A stretch of DNA of 64,000 nt from Kitasatospora phosalacinea (GTDB taxonomy: Bacteria; Actinomycetota; Actinomycetes; Streptomycetales; Streptomycetaceae). Position 1 is the stretch's first letter. Each line of letters opens with the position of its first letter. The notes beneath the pieces are model-generated. The model was not told where the DNA came from, searched no databases, and saw only the letters and a list, made by a program, of their open reading frames with translations. Position numbers and translations under genes: made by a program. Shown here piece by piece: positions 31,354-39,555 of this stretch. The stretch is from positions 1 to 64,000 of the forward strand of contig NZ_JNYE01000070.1 in assembly GCF_000717185.1 (NCBI RefSeq), in the 5' to 3' direction.

Positions 31354-32616
31354 TCAGCGGTGTGCGGACGGACCGATCAGGTCGAGGCGGAAGGCGTTGG
31401 CCCCGGCCTGGAAGCGGCTCTCGGCGTTGAGCGCGAGCAGGATCGCGGCGATGTGCCGCCGACAGGTGCGCAGGGAGATGCCGGTGCGGCGGGCGATCGA
31501 CTCGTCCTTGGCGCCGCCCGCCAGCAACTGCAGGATCTGCAGCTTCAACGGGTCGTCGGTCAGGGCGTCCGGGTCCAGGCCCGGGTCCAGGTCCGGAACC
31601 GGGGCGGCGGCGGGTGCCGGGGCCGCGGGGACCGCGGTGGACCAGGCGGTCTCGAAGAGGAGGCGGGCGAGCCGGACGGCGGCCCGTTCGCGCAGGACGG
31701 TGACGACCGGTCCGTCGCCCGGCGCGGTCTGCGGGACGAGGGCGATCCGGTCGTCGACCAGCAGGATCTCCTGCGGGAGGCCGGGGCTGCTCCGCACCTC
31801 GTGCGCCCCGTTCCCCGGGCGGGCCGCCAGCAGCCGCCCGGCGCGGGCCGCGGCGGGGGCCGAGTCCAGCAGGGCCCGTACCCGCACCCCGCCGGCCAGC
31901 CCGGCCAGCCCCCGGCCGAGCAGCGGGGCGAGCGGGGACGGCCGCGGGCCGTCGGCGCGCATCCAGCCCACCTCGGAGCGGCAGCCGGCGGCCAGCGAGC
32001 GGAGCAGCGCCGGGAGCGCTTCGGCGTCCATTGCGTCCACTGCGTCCACTGCGTCCATTGCGTCCATTGCGTCCACTGCGTCCACTGCGTCCATTGCGTC
32101 CATTGCGTCCACTGCGTCCACGGTGTCCGGGGTGTCCGGGGTGTCCGGGGTGCTCACGGTGTCCACGGAGCCCGGGGCGTCCGGGGCGTCCGGGGCGTCC
32201 GGGGCGTCCGGGGCGTCCGGGGCGGCCGCGGCGGAGACCTGCTCCTGGATGGTGAGCAGGCAGTCCAGCCGGCCCCCGGCCAGGTCGAGGACCGACCGCC
32301 AGTAGGTGCTCTCGCTGGCCAGCAGGGCCTTGAGGGTCGCGGCCGACACCTCGGCCGACACCTCGGGCGGGGACGGCCAGCGGGCGGCCGCCCGGGCGGC
32401 GGCGGGGCCGACGGAGCTGCCGGGTGCGGGGCCGGGGCCGGACGCAGGGCCGGCGGCGGGGCCGGGCACGGTGCCCGGCGCGGCGAGGTCGCGGGGAGGG
32501 CGGTCGTACCGGGGCGGGTCGTGCGGTGGGCGGTCGTGCGGGGTGGGGCACTGGCAGGCGCCGGGGGTTAACGCAGGTGCTGCCGGGGCCGCTGCTGCCG
32601 CGCGGATGTGCGTCAA
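31354..32616 (-). CDS. LuxR-type HTH regulator with an internal Asp-Ala repeat
   Basis: A protein of about 420 residues. The N-terminal third is low-complexity Pro/Ala. A TrmB/PLD-like middle (TLKALLASESTYWRSVLDLAGGRL and later PLLGRGLAGLAGGVRVRALLDS) is interrupted by a long repeat of DAP, then DTP/DTV, then DAV/DAM tripeptides. The C-terminal HTH is LKLQILQLLAGGAKDESIARRTGISLRTCRRHIAAILLAL, typical of Streptomyces orphan LuxR regulators. The start is uncertain: a TTG at 32616 has AGGAG 5 nt upstream, whereas an ATG at 32763 would add unconserved sequence. It is divergent from the LAL gene; its targets are unknown. Confidence 0.7.
   Translation of the reverse strand: MTHIRAAAAAPAAPALTPGACQCPTPHDRPPHDPPRYDRPPRDLAAPGTVPGPAAGPASGPGPAPGSSVGPAAARAAARWPSPPEVSAEVSAATLKALLASESTYWRSVLDLAGGRLDCLLTIQEQVSAAAAPDAPDAPDAPDAPDAPGSVDTVSTPDTPDTPDTVDAVDAMDAMDAVDAVDAMDAMDAVDAVDAMDAEALPALLRSLAAGCRSEVGWMRADGPRPSPLAPLLGRGLAGLAGGVRVRALLDSAPAAARAGRLLAARPGNGAHEVRSSPGLPQEILLVDDRIALVPQTAPGDGPVVTVLRERAAVRLARLLFETAWSTAVPAAPAPAAAPVPDLDPGLDPDALTDDPLKLQILQLLAGGAKDESIARRTGISLRTCRRHIAAILLALNAESRFQAGANAFRLDLIGPSAHR
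32025..32222 (-). repeat. In-frame 9-bp minisatellite with 36-bp higher-order period
   Basis: On the plus strand GCGTCCATT and GCGTCCACT units alternate in pairs (two, two, two and so on), giving a 36-bp super-repeat for about 12 units (32026-32120). GGGGTGTCC and GGGGCGTCC units then continue to 32222. In the gene on the minus strand these encode DAM/DAV, DTP and DAP tripeptides, all in frame, so copy-number change would not break the protein. Confidence 0.9.
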
Positions 32617-32864
32617 GACTGCTCCTGGGAGGGGGGCGAACAGGGGCCGCAGTCGCCGCCCCCTGTGGTGGTGGGGCGGCGACGCCGCCGAATCTAGGGG
32701 CGGCGGGATCGGCCGGTCATCCGCAGAACTACCTAACCCATATACGTAGTGATGATCCGTCACCTAAGGTGAGCCCTGGTCGGGCACGGTCCCGGCAGCC
32801 GGGGAGCGCTGCCAGGTCGGCACTGCCCGGTCGGCGCTGGTGCGAGTGGGGCGGGGCGGGGCCT

Positions 32865-35800
32865 GTGGACGTACCGGACGTTCGCTCGGAGCGGTCGGGC
32901 GGGCTGGTCGGCCGGGAAGCCGAACTCGGACGGCTGCGGCGCGCGGTCGGACGGCTGCCGGACGGCCGCGGGGGAGTCCTGGAGATCACCGGCGAGCCGG
33001 GCATCGGCAAGACCCGCCTGCTCCGGGAGGCGTTCGCGACGGCCCGTTCGTGCGGCGTCCAGGTCCTGGAGGGGCGCGCGACCGAGGCCGAGACCGGGAT
33101 CGGCTGGGGGGTCTACCAGGACGCGCTGGGCGACCGGTTCCGGGCCGAGGCCGCCGGGCTGCTGCTGCCGCCCGGCCTGGCCGACCCGCTCCGTCCGGTG
33201 CTCGGCGACGGCCCCGCGGACGGGGCCTGGCCGGAGCGCCCCGAACCCGCCGGTGCCGAACGGGTCCGCACCCACCAGCGGGTGCGCTCGCTGCTCGACC
33301 GGTGGGCCGGGCGGGCGCCGGTCCTGCTGGTCCTGGAGGACGCGCACTGGGCCGACCCGGGATCGGTCGAACTCACCGAGCACCTGGTGCGCCACCGGGT
33401 GCGCGGGCCGCTGCTGCTGGTGGTCACCCACCGCCCCCGGCAGTCACCGCTGCGGCTGCTCGACGCCCTCGGCCGGGCCGACCAGAGCGGCCCGGCCGAA
33501 CGGATCGAGGTCGGACCGCTCTCCGCCGCCGGGTCCGCGGCCCTGCTCCGCGCGGCGTCCGGCGGCGGCCCGTTCGACGCACCGGGCCCGGACCAGGCCG
33601 ACGTACCCTCCCCGAGCCCGGTCGACGCCCCGACCCCGTACGAGGACGAGCTCCACCGGGAGAGCGGCGGCAACCCGCTCCTGCTGCTGGCCCTCGCCGA
33701 CCTGGCGGCGGGCGGCACCCACCCGCCGGGCGCCGACGGCCGGGCCCTCGGCGGACCGGCCGTGGTGCTGCTCGGCGAACTCGCCCTCGCCTCCGAGGAC
33801 GCCCGGCTGCTCACCGCCGCCGCCGCGGTGCTCGGCGACCGCTTCCCGGTCGAGGCGCTGGCCGAGGTCGCCGAACTCGACCCCGAACGGGCCCGTCGCG
33901 CCGCCACCGCGCTGACCCGGCGCGACGTCCTGCGCCCGGTGCCCGGCACGCCCCGGCTCGCGTTCCGCCACCCGGTCCTGCGCAGGCTGGTCTACCAGCA
34001 CGCCGACCCGGTCTGGCGGGTCGGCGCGCACCACCGCGCGCTCGCCCGGCTCACCCGGGGCGGCGCCACCGCCGTGGAGCGGGCCCCGCACGCCGAACGG
34101 TGCCTGGTCGACGCCGACCCGCAGTCCGTCCGGATCCTGGAGGAGGCCGCCGAGACCGCGCTGCGGACCGCCCCGGGCGACGCCGCGCGCTGGCTGGGCG
34201 TCGCCCTCCAGGCCATCCCCGACACCCCCGCCGAACGCGACCGCCGCCTGCGGCTGGAACTCGCCCGCACCCTCGCCCTGGCCACCTCCGGCCGCCTCGC
34301 GGAGAGCCGCGACCTGCTGCACGACGTGCTCGCCCGCGTCCCGACCGACCAGGTGGAGCGGCGGATCGAGACCGCGACGCTGTGCGCCCGCACCGAGCGG
34401 ATGCTCGGCCACTACTCCGAGGCCGAGGCCCTGCTGCGTGACGAACTGCCCAGGACCGCGGGCCGCCCCTCGCCCCAGGCGGTCGCGCTGATGACCGAGT
34501 ACGGCACGGTGGCCCTGCTCACCGGCGGCTTCGCGGACGCCGACCCGTACGTCGAACGGGCGGCCCGGATGGCCCGCGAACTCGGCGACCCCGCGGCCGA
34601 GGTGACCGCCCGCGCCGTCCGCGGACTCGGCAGCGTCTGCCTCGGCCGGGTCGCGCTGGCCGGCCGGGAGCTGACCGCGGGCGCCGCGCTGGCCGACCGG
34701 CTCTCCGACGCCGACCTCGCCCGCGAACCGGAGGCGCTCGGCCAACTCGGCTGGGGCGAACTGTTCGCCGAGCGGTACGCCGACGCGGCCCGCCACCACG
34801 AACGGGCGCTGCGCCTGACCCGCCGCAACGGCCAGGACCACGTGGTGCCGCACCTGCTGCTCGGCATCGGCTTCCGCCAGCTCTGGACGGGCGGGCTGCG
34901 GCAGGCCCGGAGCACCGCCGAGGAGGCCCAGGAACTCGCCCGGCAGCTCGGCAGCCGCGAACTCGGCGCCCTGGCCCTGGCCCTGCGCGCCTCGGCGACC
35001 GAGTCCGCCCCCCGGCCCGCCGCCGGACCTCCCAGCGCCGGGCCTCCCGCCGCCGGGCTTCCCGTGCCCGGACCTCCCGCCGGTCCCCCCGCGGACGGGA
35101 CCGCCCTGGCGCTCTCCGAGCAGGCCGTCCGCTCCTCGCCCAGCGAGGGCTGGTGGAGCCGCAGCACCCTGGCCGTCCACGCCCAGGCCCTGCTGGCGGC
35201 AGGACAGGCCGACCGCTGCACCCGGGTGCTGCTGGACGCCGGGGGCGGGCCGGGGCTGCCGCGCGCCCAGGTGGTCTTCCGCCCGCTCTGGTACGCGCTG
35301 CTCTCGGCCGCCGCGCTGGCCACCGGCGACGTCGACGGGGCCGAGTCCTGGGCCGGGCACGCCGACGCCGTGGCGGTCGGCCTCGGGCTGGCCGGTCCGC
35401 AGGGCTTCGCCCGGCGCGCGGGCGGGCTGGTGGCGGCCGTCCGCGGCGCACCGGCCCGGGCGGTGGAGCAGTTGGCGGCGGCGGCCGAGTCGTTCCGGGA
35501 CGCCGGGTTCGTCGTCCAGCGCGCACTGACCCTGGCCCTCGGCGCCCCGGTCGCGGCCGCCGCCGGGGACCGGCGCCGGGCCCACGCCTGGCTGGACGAG
35601 GCCGACCGGCTGGCCGCCGAGACCGGTGCCGCCGCGGTCGCCGGGCAGGCCGCCGCCGTCCGCCGGGGCCTGGCCGCGCGCGCCGGGGCGGCCGGGCAGG
35701 CCCCGCCGGAGACCGCGCCGCACCTGGCCCTGCTCACCGGACGGGAACGCCAGATCACCGCGCTCGCGGTCGAGGGCGCCCGGACCAGGGAGATCGCCGA

Positions 35801-35945
35801 CCGCCTGTTCCTCAGCCCGCGCACCGTCGACGCCCACCTCGCGAAGGTCTACCGCAAGCTCGGCGTGACCTCCCGCACGGCCCTGGGCGCGCTGCTGGCC
35901 GCGGAGGGCGGCCGACAGGCGCTCGGCGGCGCGGAGGGCCCCTGA
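32865..35945 (+). CDS. LAL-family transcriptional regulator (ATPase + LuxR HTH)
   Basis: A 1026-residue regulator. The ATPase begins at once (GLVGREAELGRLRRAVGRL) with Walker A GEPGIGKTRLL near residue 45 and Walker B VLLVLEDAHWADP near residue 160. A tetratricopeptide-like helical middle follows, containing a Pro/Ala insert at about residues 715-745. The C-terminal LuxR HTH is LTGRERQITALAVEGARTREIADRL with VDAHLAKVYRKLGV. The GTG at 32865 was selected as the first in-frame start before the conserved block. It lies beside the RiPP cluster and converges with its left arm, so it may regulate that cluster. Confidence 0.9.
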   Translation: MDVPDVRSERSGGLVGREAELGRLRRAVGRLPDGRGGVLEITGEPGIGKTRLLREAFATARSCGVQVLEGRATEAETGIGWGVYQDALGDRFRAEAAGLLLPPGLADPLRPVLGDGPADGAWPERPEPAGAERVRTHQRVRSLLDRWAGRAPVLLVLEDAHWADPGSVELTEHLVRHRVRGPLLLVVTHRPRQSPLRLLDALGRADQSGPAERIEVGPLSAAGSAALLRAASGGGPFDAPGPDQADVPSPSPVDAPTPYEDELHRESGGNPLLLLALADLAAGGTHPPGADGRALGGPAVVLLGELALASEDARLLTAAAAVLGDRFPVEALAEVAELDPERARRAATALTRRDVLRPVPGTPRLAFRHPVLRRLVYQHADPVWRVGAHHRALARLTRGGATAVERAPHAERCLVDADPQSVRILEEAAETALRTAPGDAARWLGVALQAIPDTPAERDRRLRLELARTLALATSGRLAESRDLLHDVLARVPTDQVERRIETATLCARTERMLGHYSEAEALLRDELPRTAGRPSPQAVALMTEYGTVALLTGGFADADPYVERAARMARELGDPAAEVTARAVRGLGSVCLGRVALAGRELTAGAALADRLSDADLAREPEALGQLGWGELFAERYADAARHHERALRLTRRNGQDHVVPHLLLGIGFRQLWTGGLRQARSTAEEAQELARQLGSRELGALALALRASATESAPRPAAGPPSAGPPAAGLPVPGPPAGPPADGTALALSEQAVRSSPSEGWWSRSTLAVHAQALLAAGQADRCTRVLLDAGGGPGLPRAQVVFRPLWYALLSAAALATGDVDGAESWAGHADAVAVGLGLAGPQGFARRAGGLVAAVRGAPARAVEQLAAAAESFRDAGFVVQRALTLALGAPVAAAAGDRRRAHAWLDEADRLAAETGAAAVAGQAAAVRRGLAARAGAAGQAPPETAPHLALLTGRERQITALAVEGARTREIADRLFLSPRTVDAHLAKVYRKLGVTSRTALGALLAAEGGRQALGGAEGP

Positions 35946-35954
35946 CGGCCGCAG

Positions 35955-36018
35955 GACGGACCGGGGCCCAGCAGTCGGGGCCGGACCGGGGCCCAGCAGT
36001 CGGGGCCCGGTGGTCGGG
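35955..36018. repeat. Direct repeat between the LAL gene and the RiPP left arm
   Basis: GGACCGGGGCCCAGCAGTCG occurs twice (from 35957 and 35982), followed by a partial third copy (CGGTGGTCGGGGC). It occupies the short gap between two convergent genes, where a terminator would be expected; no clean hairpin with a long stem was found. Confidence 0.6.
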
Positions 36019-36020
36019 GC

Positions 36021-37574
36021 TCAGTACGGGCGGAGGTCGAGCAGGGGTTCGGCGTAGCGGGTGGCGCCGCAGGCGGTCAGGAACACCGGGGACTCGGCCT
36101 CGGGCAGGTGCAGCAGGCCGGCCACCCGGTGCTCGTCGAAGGAGCGGGCCGGGCGGGCGAACAGGCCGTGGGCCGCCGCGCCCAGGGTCAGCCCGTGCGA
36201 GACCCAGCCGCACCAGACCTGGAGCAGGCCCCAGGCCGCCGGGCCGAGGTCCTCGACCAGGGCCCGCAGGTCGGCCGAGAAGACCCACAGGGCGGTGGCG
36301 TGCCGGACGCCGCAGTCGTTGGCCGGGGTGAGCGGGTAGCCGAAGAGCGACTCCATCCGGCGCGGCAGCTCCGGGTCGGCCTCCCGCAACTGCAGTGCGC
36401 CGCCGACGAGTTCGTACCGGCCGGTGGGGAGGCCGGCCAGCCGCTGGGGGACGGCGGTGATCCGGACCCGGGCGGCCACCTCGTGCAGGGCGGCCGGTGC
36501 GGGGGCCGCCGCCCAGGCCAGCAGGTCCCGCAGGCAGTCCTCGCCGCGGGTGACGGGCCGGGCCGAGAACCCGCTCAGCGGCCGCGGCACCCGGCCCGCC
36601 GACCTGTTCCACCACACCCGGGCCCAGTCCGGGCCGGGGCCCGCCGTCGCAGCGGCCGGGGGCGGCGGTTCCGGGAGCGCGCGCCCGGCGCCGGAGGGGC
36701 CCGCGGGGGCGGTCAGCCGGGGGGCGAGGGCCGCGGCGGTCTCCAGCAGGCTGGGGTGGCCGGTCTCGGCGTCCAGCAGGGCGTCCAGCTCGTCGTCCAG
36801 GGTCCCGCCGCCGACCGGTTCCAGCGGTCCGGCCGGGGGCAGCCCGCCGACCCCGTGCAGGGTGACCACCACCGGCGCCGACCAGCTGCCCGGGCCGGTC
36901 GCGGCCACCAGCCGGGCGGCCTCGGCCACCTCCGGGCCGGAGAGCCGGACCGAGGCCCGCAGGCCGAACAGCTCGGCCGCCGCCAGCAGGCTGCGCAGGT
37001 TGATGCCGACCTCCAGGTCCGCCAGCGCGCAGCGCAGCACGCCGTAGGGCGTGGGCAGGTCGGTGTGGCGCCCGGCCAGCACGACGTTCAGGTCGTCCGG
37101 GGCGGGGCGCGGCGCCGGTCCCCCGGCCGGGCCGGGCTCCAGGTCGACCACGGCGTGCCGGTACGGGTCGAGGTACCCGGCCGGTCCCTCGGGCGGCACG
37201 GTGAAGACGTGCACCGGGAACTTGCTGCGGACGGAGGCCGTCACCCGGTGGTCGTTGGCGGGGTTCGACGGCTCCCGGCGCAACGGCCCGAACGCCGCGG
37301 CCAGCACGGCGCCCGCGACGGAGACCGGGGCGGTGGCGGATGCGGTGCCCGGGGCGGTGGCAGGGGCGGCCACCCGGCCGCCCGGGTAGGGGGCGGCGGC
37401 CAGCAGGTCGTGCACGCCGGGGGGCAGCGGGCGGCCGCGGTCGGCGCGGGCCGAGCGCGGGGGGAGGCAGGCGGTGGTCGCCACCCGCTCGTCCACGACG
37501 ATCGGGTCGTGCAGCAGGCCGCGCAGCGGCCCCTGGCGCAGGGCGAAGCGGAGCACGTCGGCCGGGCCGGTCAC
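36021..37574 (-). CDS. SagB-type azoline dehydrogenase, left-arm copy
   Basis: A 517-residue FMN-dependent nitroreductase-like enzyme that would oxidise azolines to thiazoles or oxazoles. Thiopeptide-type SagB blocks are clear: FGPLRREPSNPANDHRVTAS near residue 92, KFPVHVFTV, YLDPYRHAVVDLEPG, PYGVLRCALADLEVGINLRS and the C-terminal RPARSFDEHRVAGLL to PVFLTACGATRYAEPLLDLRPY. All have equivalents in the right-arm copy at 55647. The GTG start overlaps the stop of a small relic ORF (GTGA). It is the last gene of the left-arm operon. Whether it acts on the same precursor as the right-arm copy is not known. Confidence 0.85.
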   Translation of the reverse strand: MTGPADVLRFALRQGPLRGLLHDPIVVDERVATTACLPPRSARADRGRPLPPGVHDLLAAAPYPGGRVAAPATAPGTASATAPVSVAGAVLAAAFGPLRREPSNPANDHRVTASVRSKFPVHVFTVPPEGPAGYLDPYRHAVVDLEPGPAGGPAPRPAPDDLNVVLAGRHTDLPTPYGVLRCALADLEVGINLRSLLAAAELFGLRASVRLSGPEVAEAARLVAATGPGSWSAPVVVTLHGVGGLPPAGPLEPVGGGTLDDELDALLDAETGHPSLLETAAALAPRLTAPAGPSGAGRALPEPPPPAAATAGPGPDWARVWWNRSAGRVPRPLSGFSARPVTRGEDCLRDLLAWAAAPAPAALHEVAARVRITAVPQRLAGLPTGRYELVGGALQLREADPELPRRMESLFGYPLTPANDCGVRHATALWVFSADLRALVEDLGPAAWGLLQVWCGWVSHGLTLGAAAHGLFARPARSFDEHRVAGLLHLPEAESPVFLTACGATRYAEPLLDLRPY

Positions 37575-37900
37575 GGTTCCTCCGGGGCTCGGGTGGGGTC
37601 GGTGGACGAGGTGGACGGGACGGGGCCGGTGGACGGGGTGGACGGGACGGGGCCGGTGGACGGGGTGGACGGGACGGGGCCGGTGGACGGGGCGGCCGGC
37701 ATCGGCGTCGGCCGGTTGCCGGGGCGCCGGGTCGGGGCCCGCAGGTCGAGCGGCTGGGCCGCCGTCGGCAGGCTGCGCGGGTCGGTGCCGGTCTTCAGGG
37801 CTGCCGGTGCGCAGCGCAGCACGCCGTAGGGCGCGGGCGGGTCGGTGTCGGTGCGGCGGCCCGGACGCGGCCGGGTGGCAGTGGGGGGCGGGCCGGTCAC
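37571..37900 (-). pseudogene. SagB-derived relic ORF with 27-bp repeats
   Basis: A 109-residue open frame with GTGA overlaps at both ends. It opens VTGPPPT, like the VTGPADV start of the next gene, and then carries PPAPYGVLRCAPAALKTGTDPRSL, which aligns with the internal PTPYGVLRCALADLEVGINLRSL of the adjacent left-arm SagB protein. The remainder is three 9-residue repeats of PSTGPVPST encoded by 27-bp units (37612-37690). The catalytic body is missing. It is best read as a duplicated and internally deleted SagB gene held in frame between its neighbours. Confidence 0.75.
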
Positions 37901-39555
37901 GGTTCGTCGGGGGTGGTGAGCCGGACCAGGCCGCAGGGGAGGGGCAGTGGGCCGAGGACGGGGTCGGTGGCGAGTCGGTGGGCGTGGACGGTGCGGCCCC
38001 GCAGGACCCCGGGGGAGCGGAGCGCGGCTTCGAGGGCGGCGAGTTCCGCGGGGTCGGCCCACTCCAGGGCCCGGGTGCCGACGGTGGGGGCCGGGAACGG
38101 GACCAGGTCCTGCTGGAGCCCGGCCAGGGCGCGGGCCAGCGCGTTCTGGGCGGCGGCCCGGGCGGACGGCGCCCACTGGCGGGCGAGGCGCTCGCCGGTG
38201 TCCGTGCGGGCGACGGTGACCAGGGTCCACCCGGTGCCGGGCAGGGTGCGGTGGTGGAGCCGGGCGGGCTGGTCGAAGTAGTGGGTGAGCGCCCGGCGGA
38301 GCGAGCGGGCCAGCGGGGTGGCCGTCGCGTCGTCCGGCAGCGGCGGCCCGTCGTCCTGCTGCTCCGCGGCCAGGACCCGGAGCAGGCCGTCGAGGAGCCA
38401 GCGCCGGGGCGTCGTCCCGGCGGCCGCGGTGCCGGGACGGCCGTCCTGCGTCCCGGCGTGTCCGGCGGTGGCCCGCAACAGCCGGAGCAGGGCGTCCCGC
38501 CGGGCGTCCTCGGCCTCCGTCCCCCAGCCGACCAGCAGCGGCCGGTCCGGGAGCGCGACCGCCTCCAGGGCGGCGAGGCGGAACGGCAGCCGGGGCAGTT
38601 CGAGGTCGTCCCGCCACTGCCCGAGCCCGGACCACGGGGCGGTGAGGGCCCCGTCGGGGTCGGCCGGGTCGTCGGGCCGGGCGGGCGCGCCGCCGGGGAC
38701 GGGCGACCAGCGGGGGGCGTCCGGGCGGGGGGCGAACGGGTGCGGGGTCGTCCGCAGGGTGCGGCCGTGGACGAGCCGCAGGTCGGGGGTGTCGAGGCCG
38801 GTCGCGCCGAGGTGGTCGAGGACGGTGCGGGCGGCCAGCGACCCGGCGAGGGCGGCGGCGTGCACGGCGGGCGCCCGCCCCGCGGGGTGGCTGCGGGACC
38901 AGGCGGCGGCGCGTTCGGCCGCGTCCCGGAAGGCCCGGGCCTGCGGCACGCCGCGCAGCAGCGGCCCGACCGTCCGGTGGCCGTCCCCGTCCGCGACCGG
39001 GACGTACGGGGTGCCGGGCGGCAGCAGGGCGGCGAGGGCGGGCAGGTCCGCGGGCGCGGCCGCGGCCAGGACGGCGGCCGCGGCGCCGGGCCCCGGCCGG
39101 TCGGTGACGGTGCCGACGCCCAGCCGGAGCAGCCCGCGGGTGGCGCTGCGGGCGGCCGGGCCGGTGCCCAGCACGGCGACCTCGGCCGCGCGCAGGGCGG
39201 CGAAGGCGGCGTACGGCTCGGCGCAGTGCTCCTCGTAGTGGGCGAGGGACTCCGCGTACCGCTCCGCCGTCCCGGGGTCGGGGACGGGGCCGCCCGCCCG
39301 GTCGGGGTCGAACAGCAGGCCCTGGCCGAGCAGCGCCGCCAGCACCTGCCGCAGGGCGGCCCGCTCGGCCGGGTCGGCGACCGGGCCGAGCAGGTCCGCG
39401 GTGTCGGCGCCGTCGGTGAGGTCGCCGAGCCGGTCGTCCAGCAGGCGCTGCACGGACGGCGGGGCGGACAGCACGAAGGCGCGGTCGGCCCGCGCGCAGT
39501 GCAGGCCGCGCGCCACCGGGACGAAGTGCGCCCCGGGCCGGAGCTTCACCCTCAT
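37897..39555 (-). CDS. RRE/Ocin-ThiF-like leader-binding protein, left-arm copy
   Basis: A 552-residue partner protein of TOMM cyclodehydratases. The N-terminal 85 residues (MRVKLRPGAHFVPVARGLHCAR to LTDGADTADLL) resemble the PqqD-like RiPP recognition element that binds the leader. A ThiF/E1-like region without adenylation motifs follows (AEVAVLGTGPAARSATRGLLRLGVG). The C-terminus HAHRLATDPVLGPLPLPCGLVRL matches HDPVAGPIPLHCGPVKL of the right-arm copy. The ATG overlaps the LanB stop (ATGA) and its stop overlaps the relic ORF (GTGA). No YcaO gene accompanies it in this arm, so it must borrow the YcaO encoded at 53599 or serve another enzyme. Confidence 0.82.
   Translation of the reverse strand: MRVKLRPGAHFVPVARGLHCARADRAFVLSAPPSVQRLLDDRLGDLTDGADTADLLGPVADPAERAALRQVLAALLGQGLLFDPDRAGGPVPDPGTAERYAESLAHYEEHCAEPYAAFAALRAAEVAVLGTGPAARSATRGLLRLGVGTVTDRPGPGAAAAVLAAAAPADLPALAALLPPGTPYVPVADGDGHRTVGPLLRGVPQARAFRDAAERAAAWSRSHPAGRAPAVHAAALAGSLAARTVLDHLGATGLDTPDLRLVHGRTLRTTPHPFAPRPDAPRWSPVPGGAPARPDDPADPDGALTAPWSGLGQWRDDLELPRLPFRLAALEAVALPDRPLLVGWGTEAEDARRDALLRLLRATAGHAGTQDGRPGTAAAGTTPRRWLLDGLLRVLAAEQQDDGPPLPDDATATPLARSLRRALTHYFDQPARLHHRTLPGTGWTLVTVARTDTGERLARQWAPSARAAAQNALARALAGLQQDLVPFPAPTVGTRALEWADPAELAALEAALRSPGVLRGRTVHAHRLATDPVLGPLPLPCGLVRLTTPDEP

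Noticed and set aside
32025..32222. Repeat array considered as a CRISPR
   Set aside because: Units are 9 bp and contiguous with no spacers, and they encode in-frame tripeptides.
37571..37900. Reading the small left-arm ORF as another RiPP precursor
   Set aside because: It contains a SagB-derived segment, has a single Cys, and its repeats are Pro/Ser/Thr from a 27-bp unit, not a leader-core layout.
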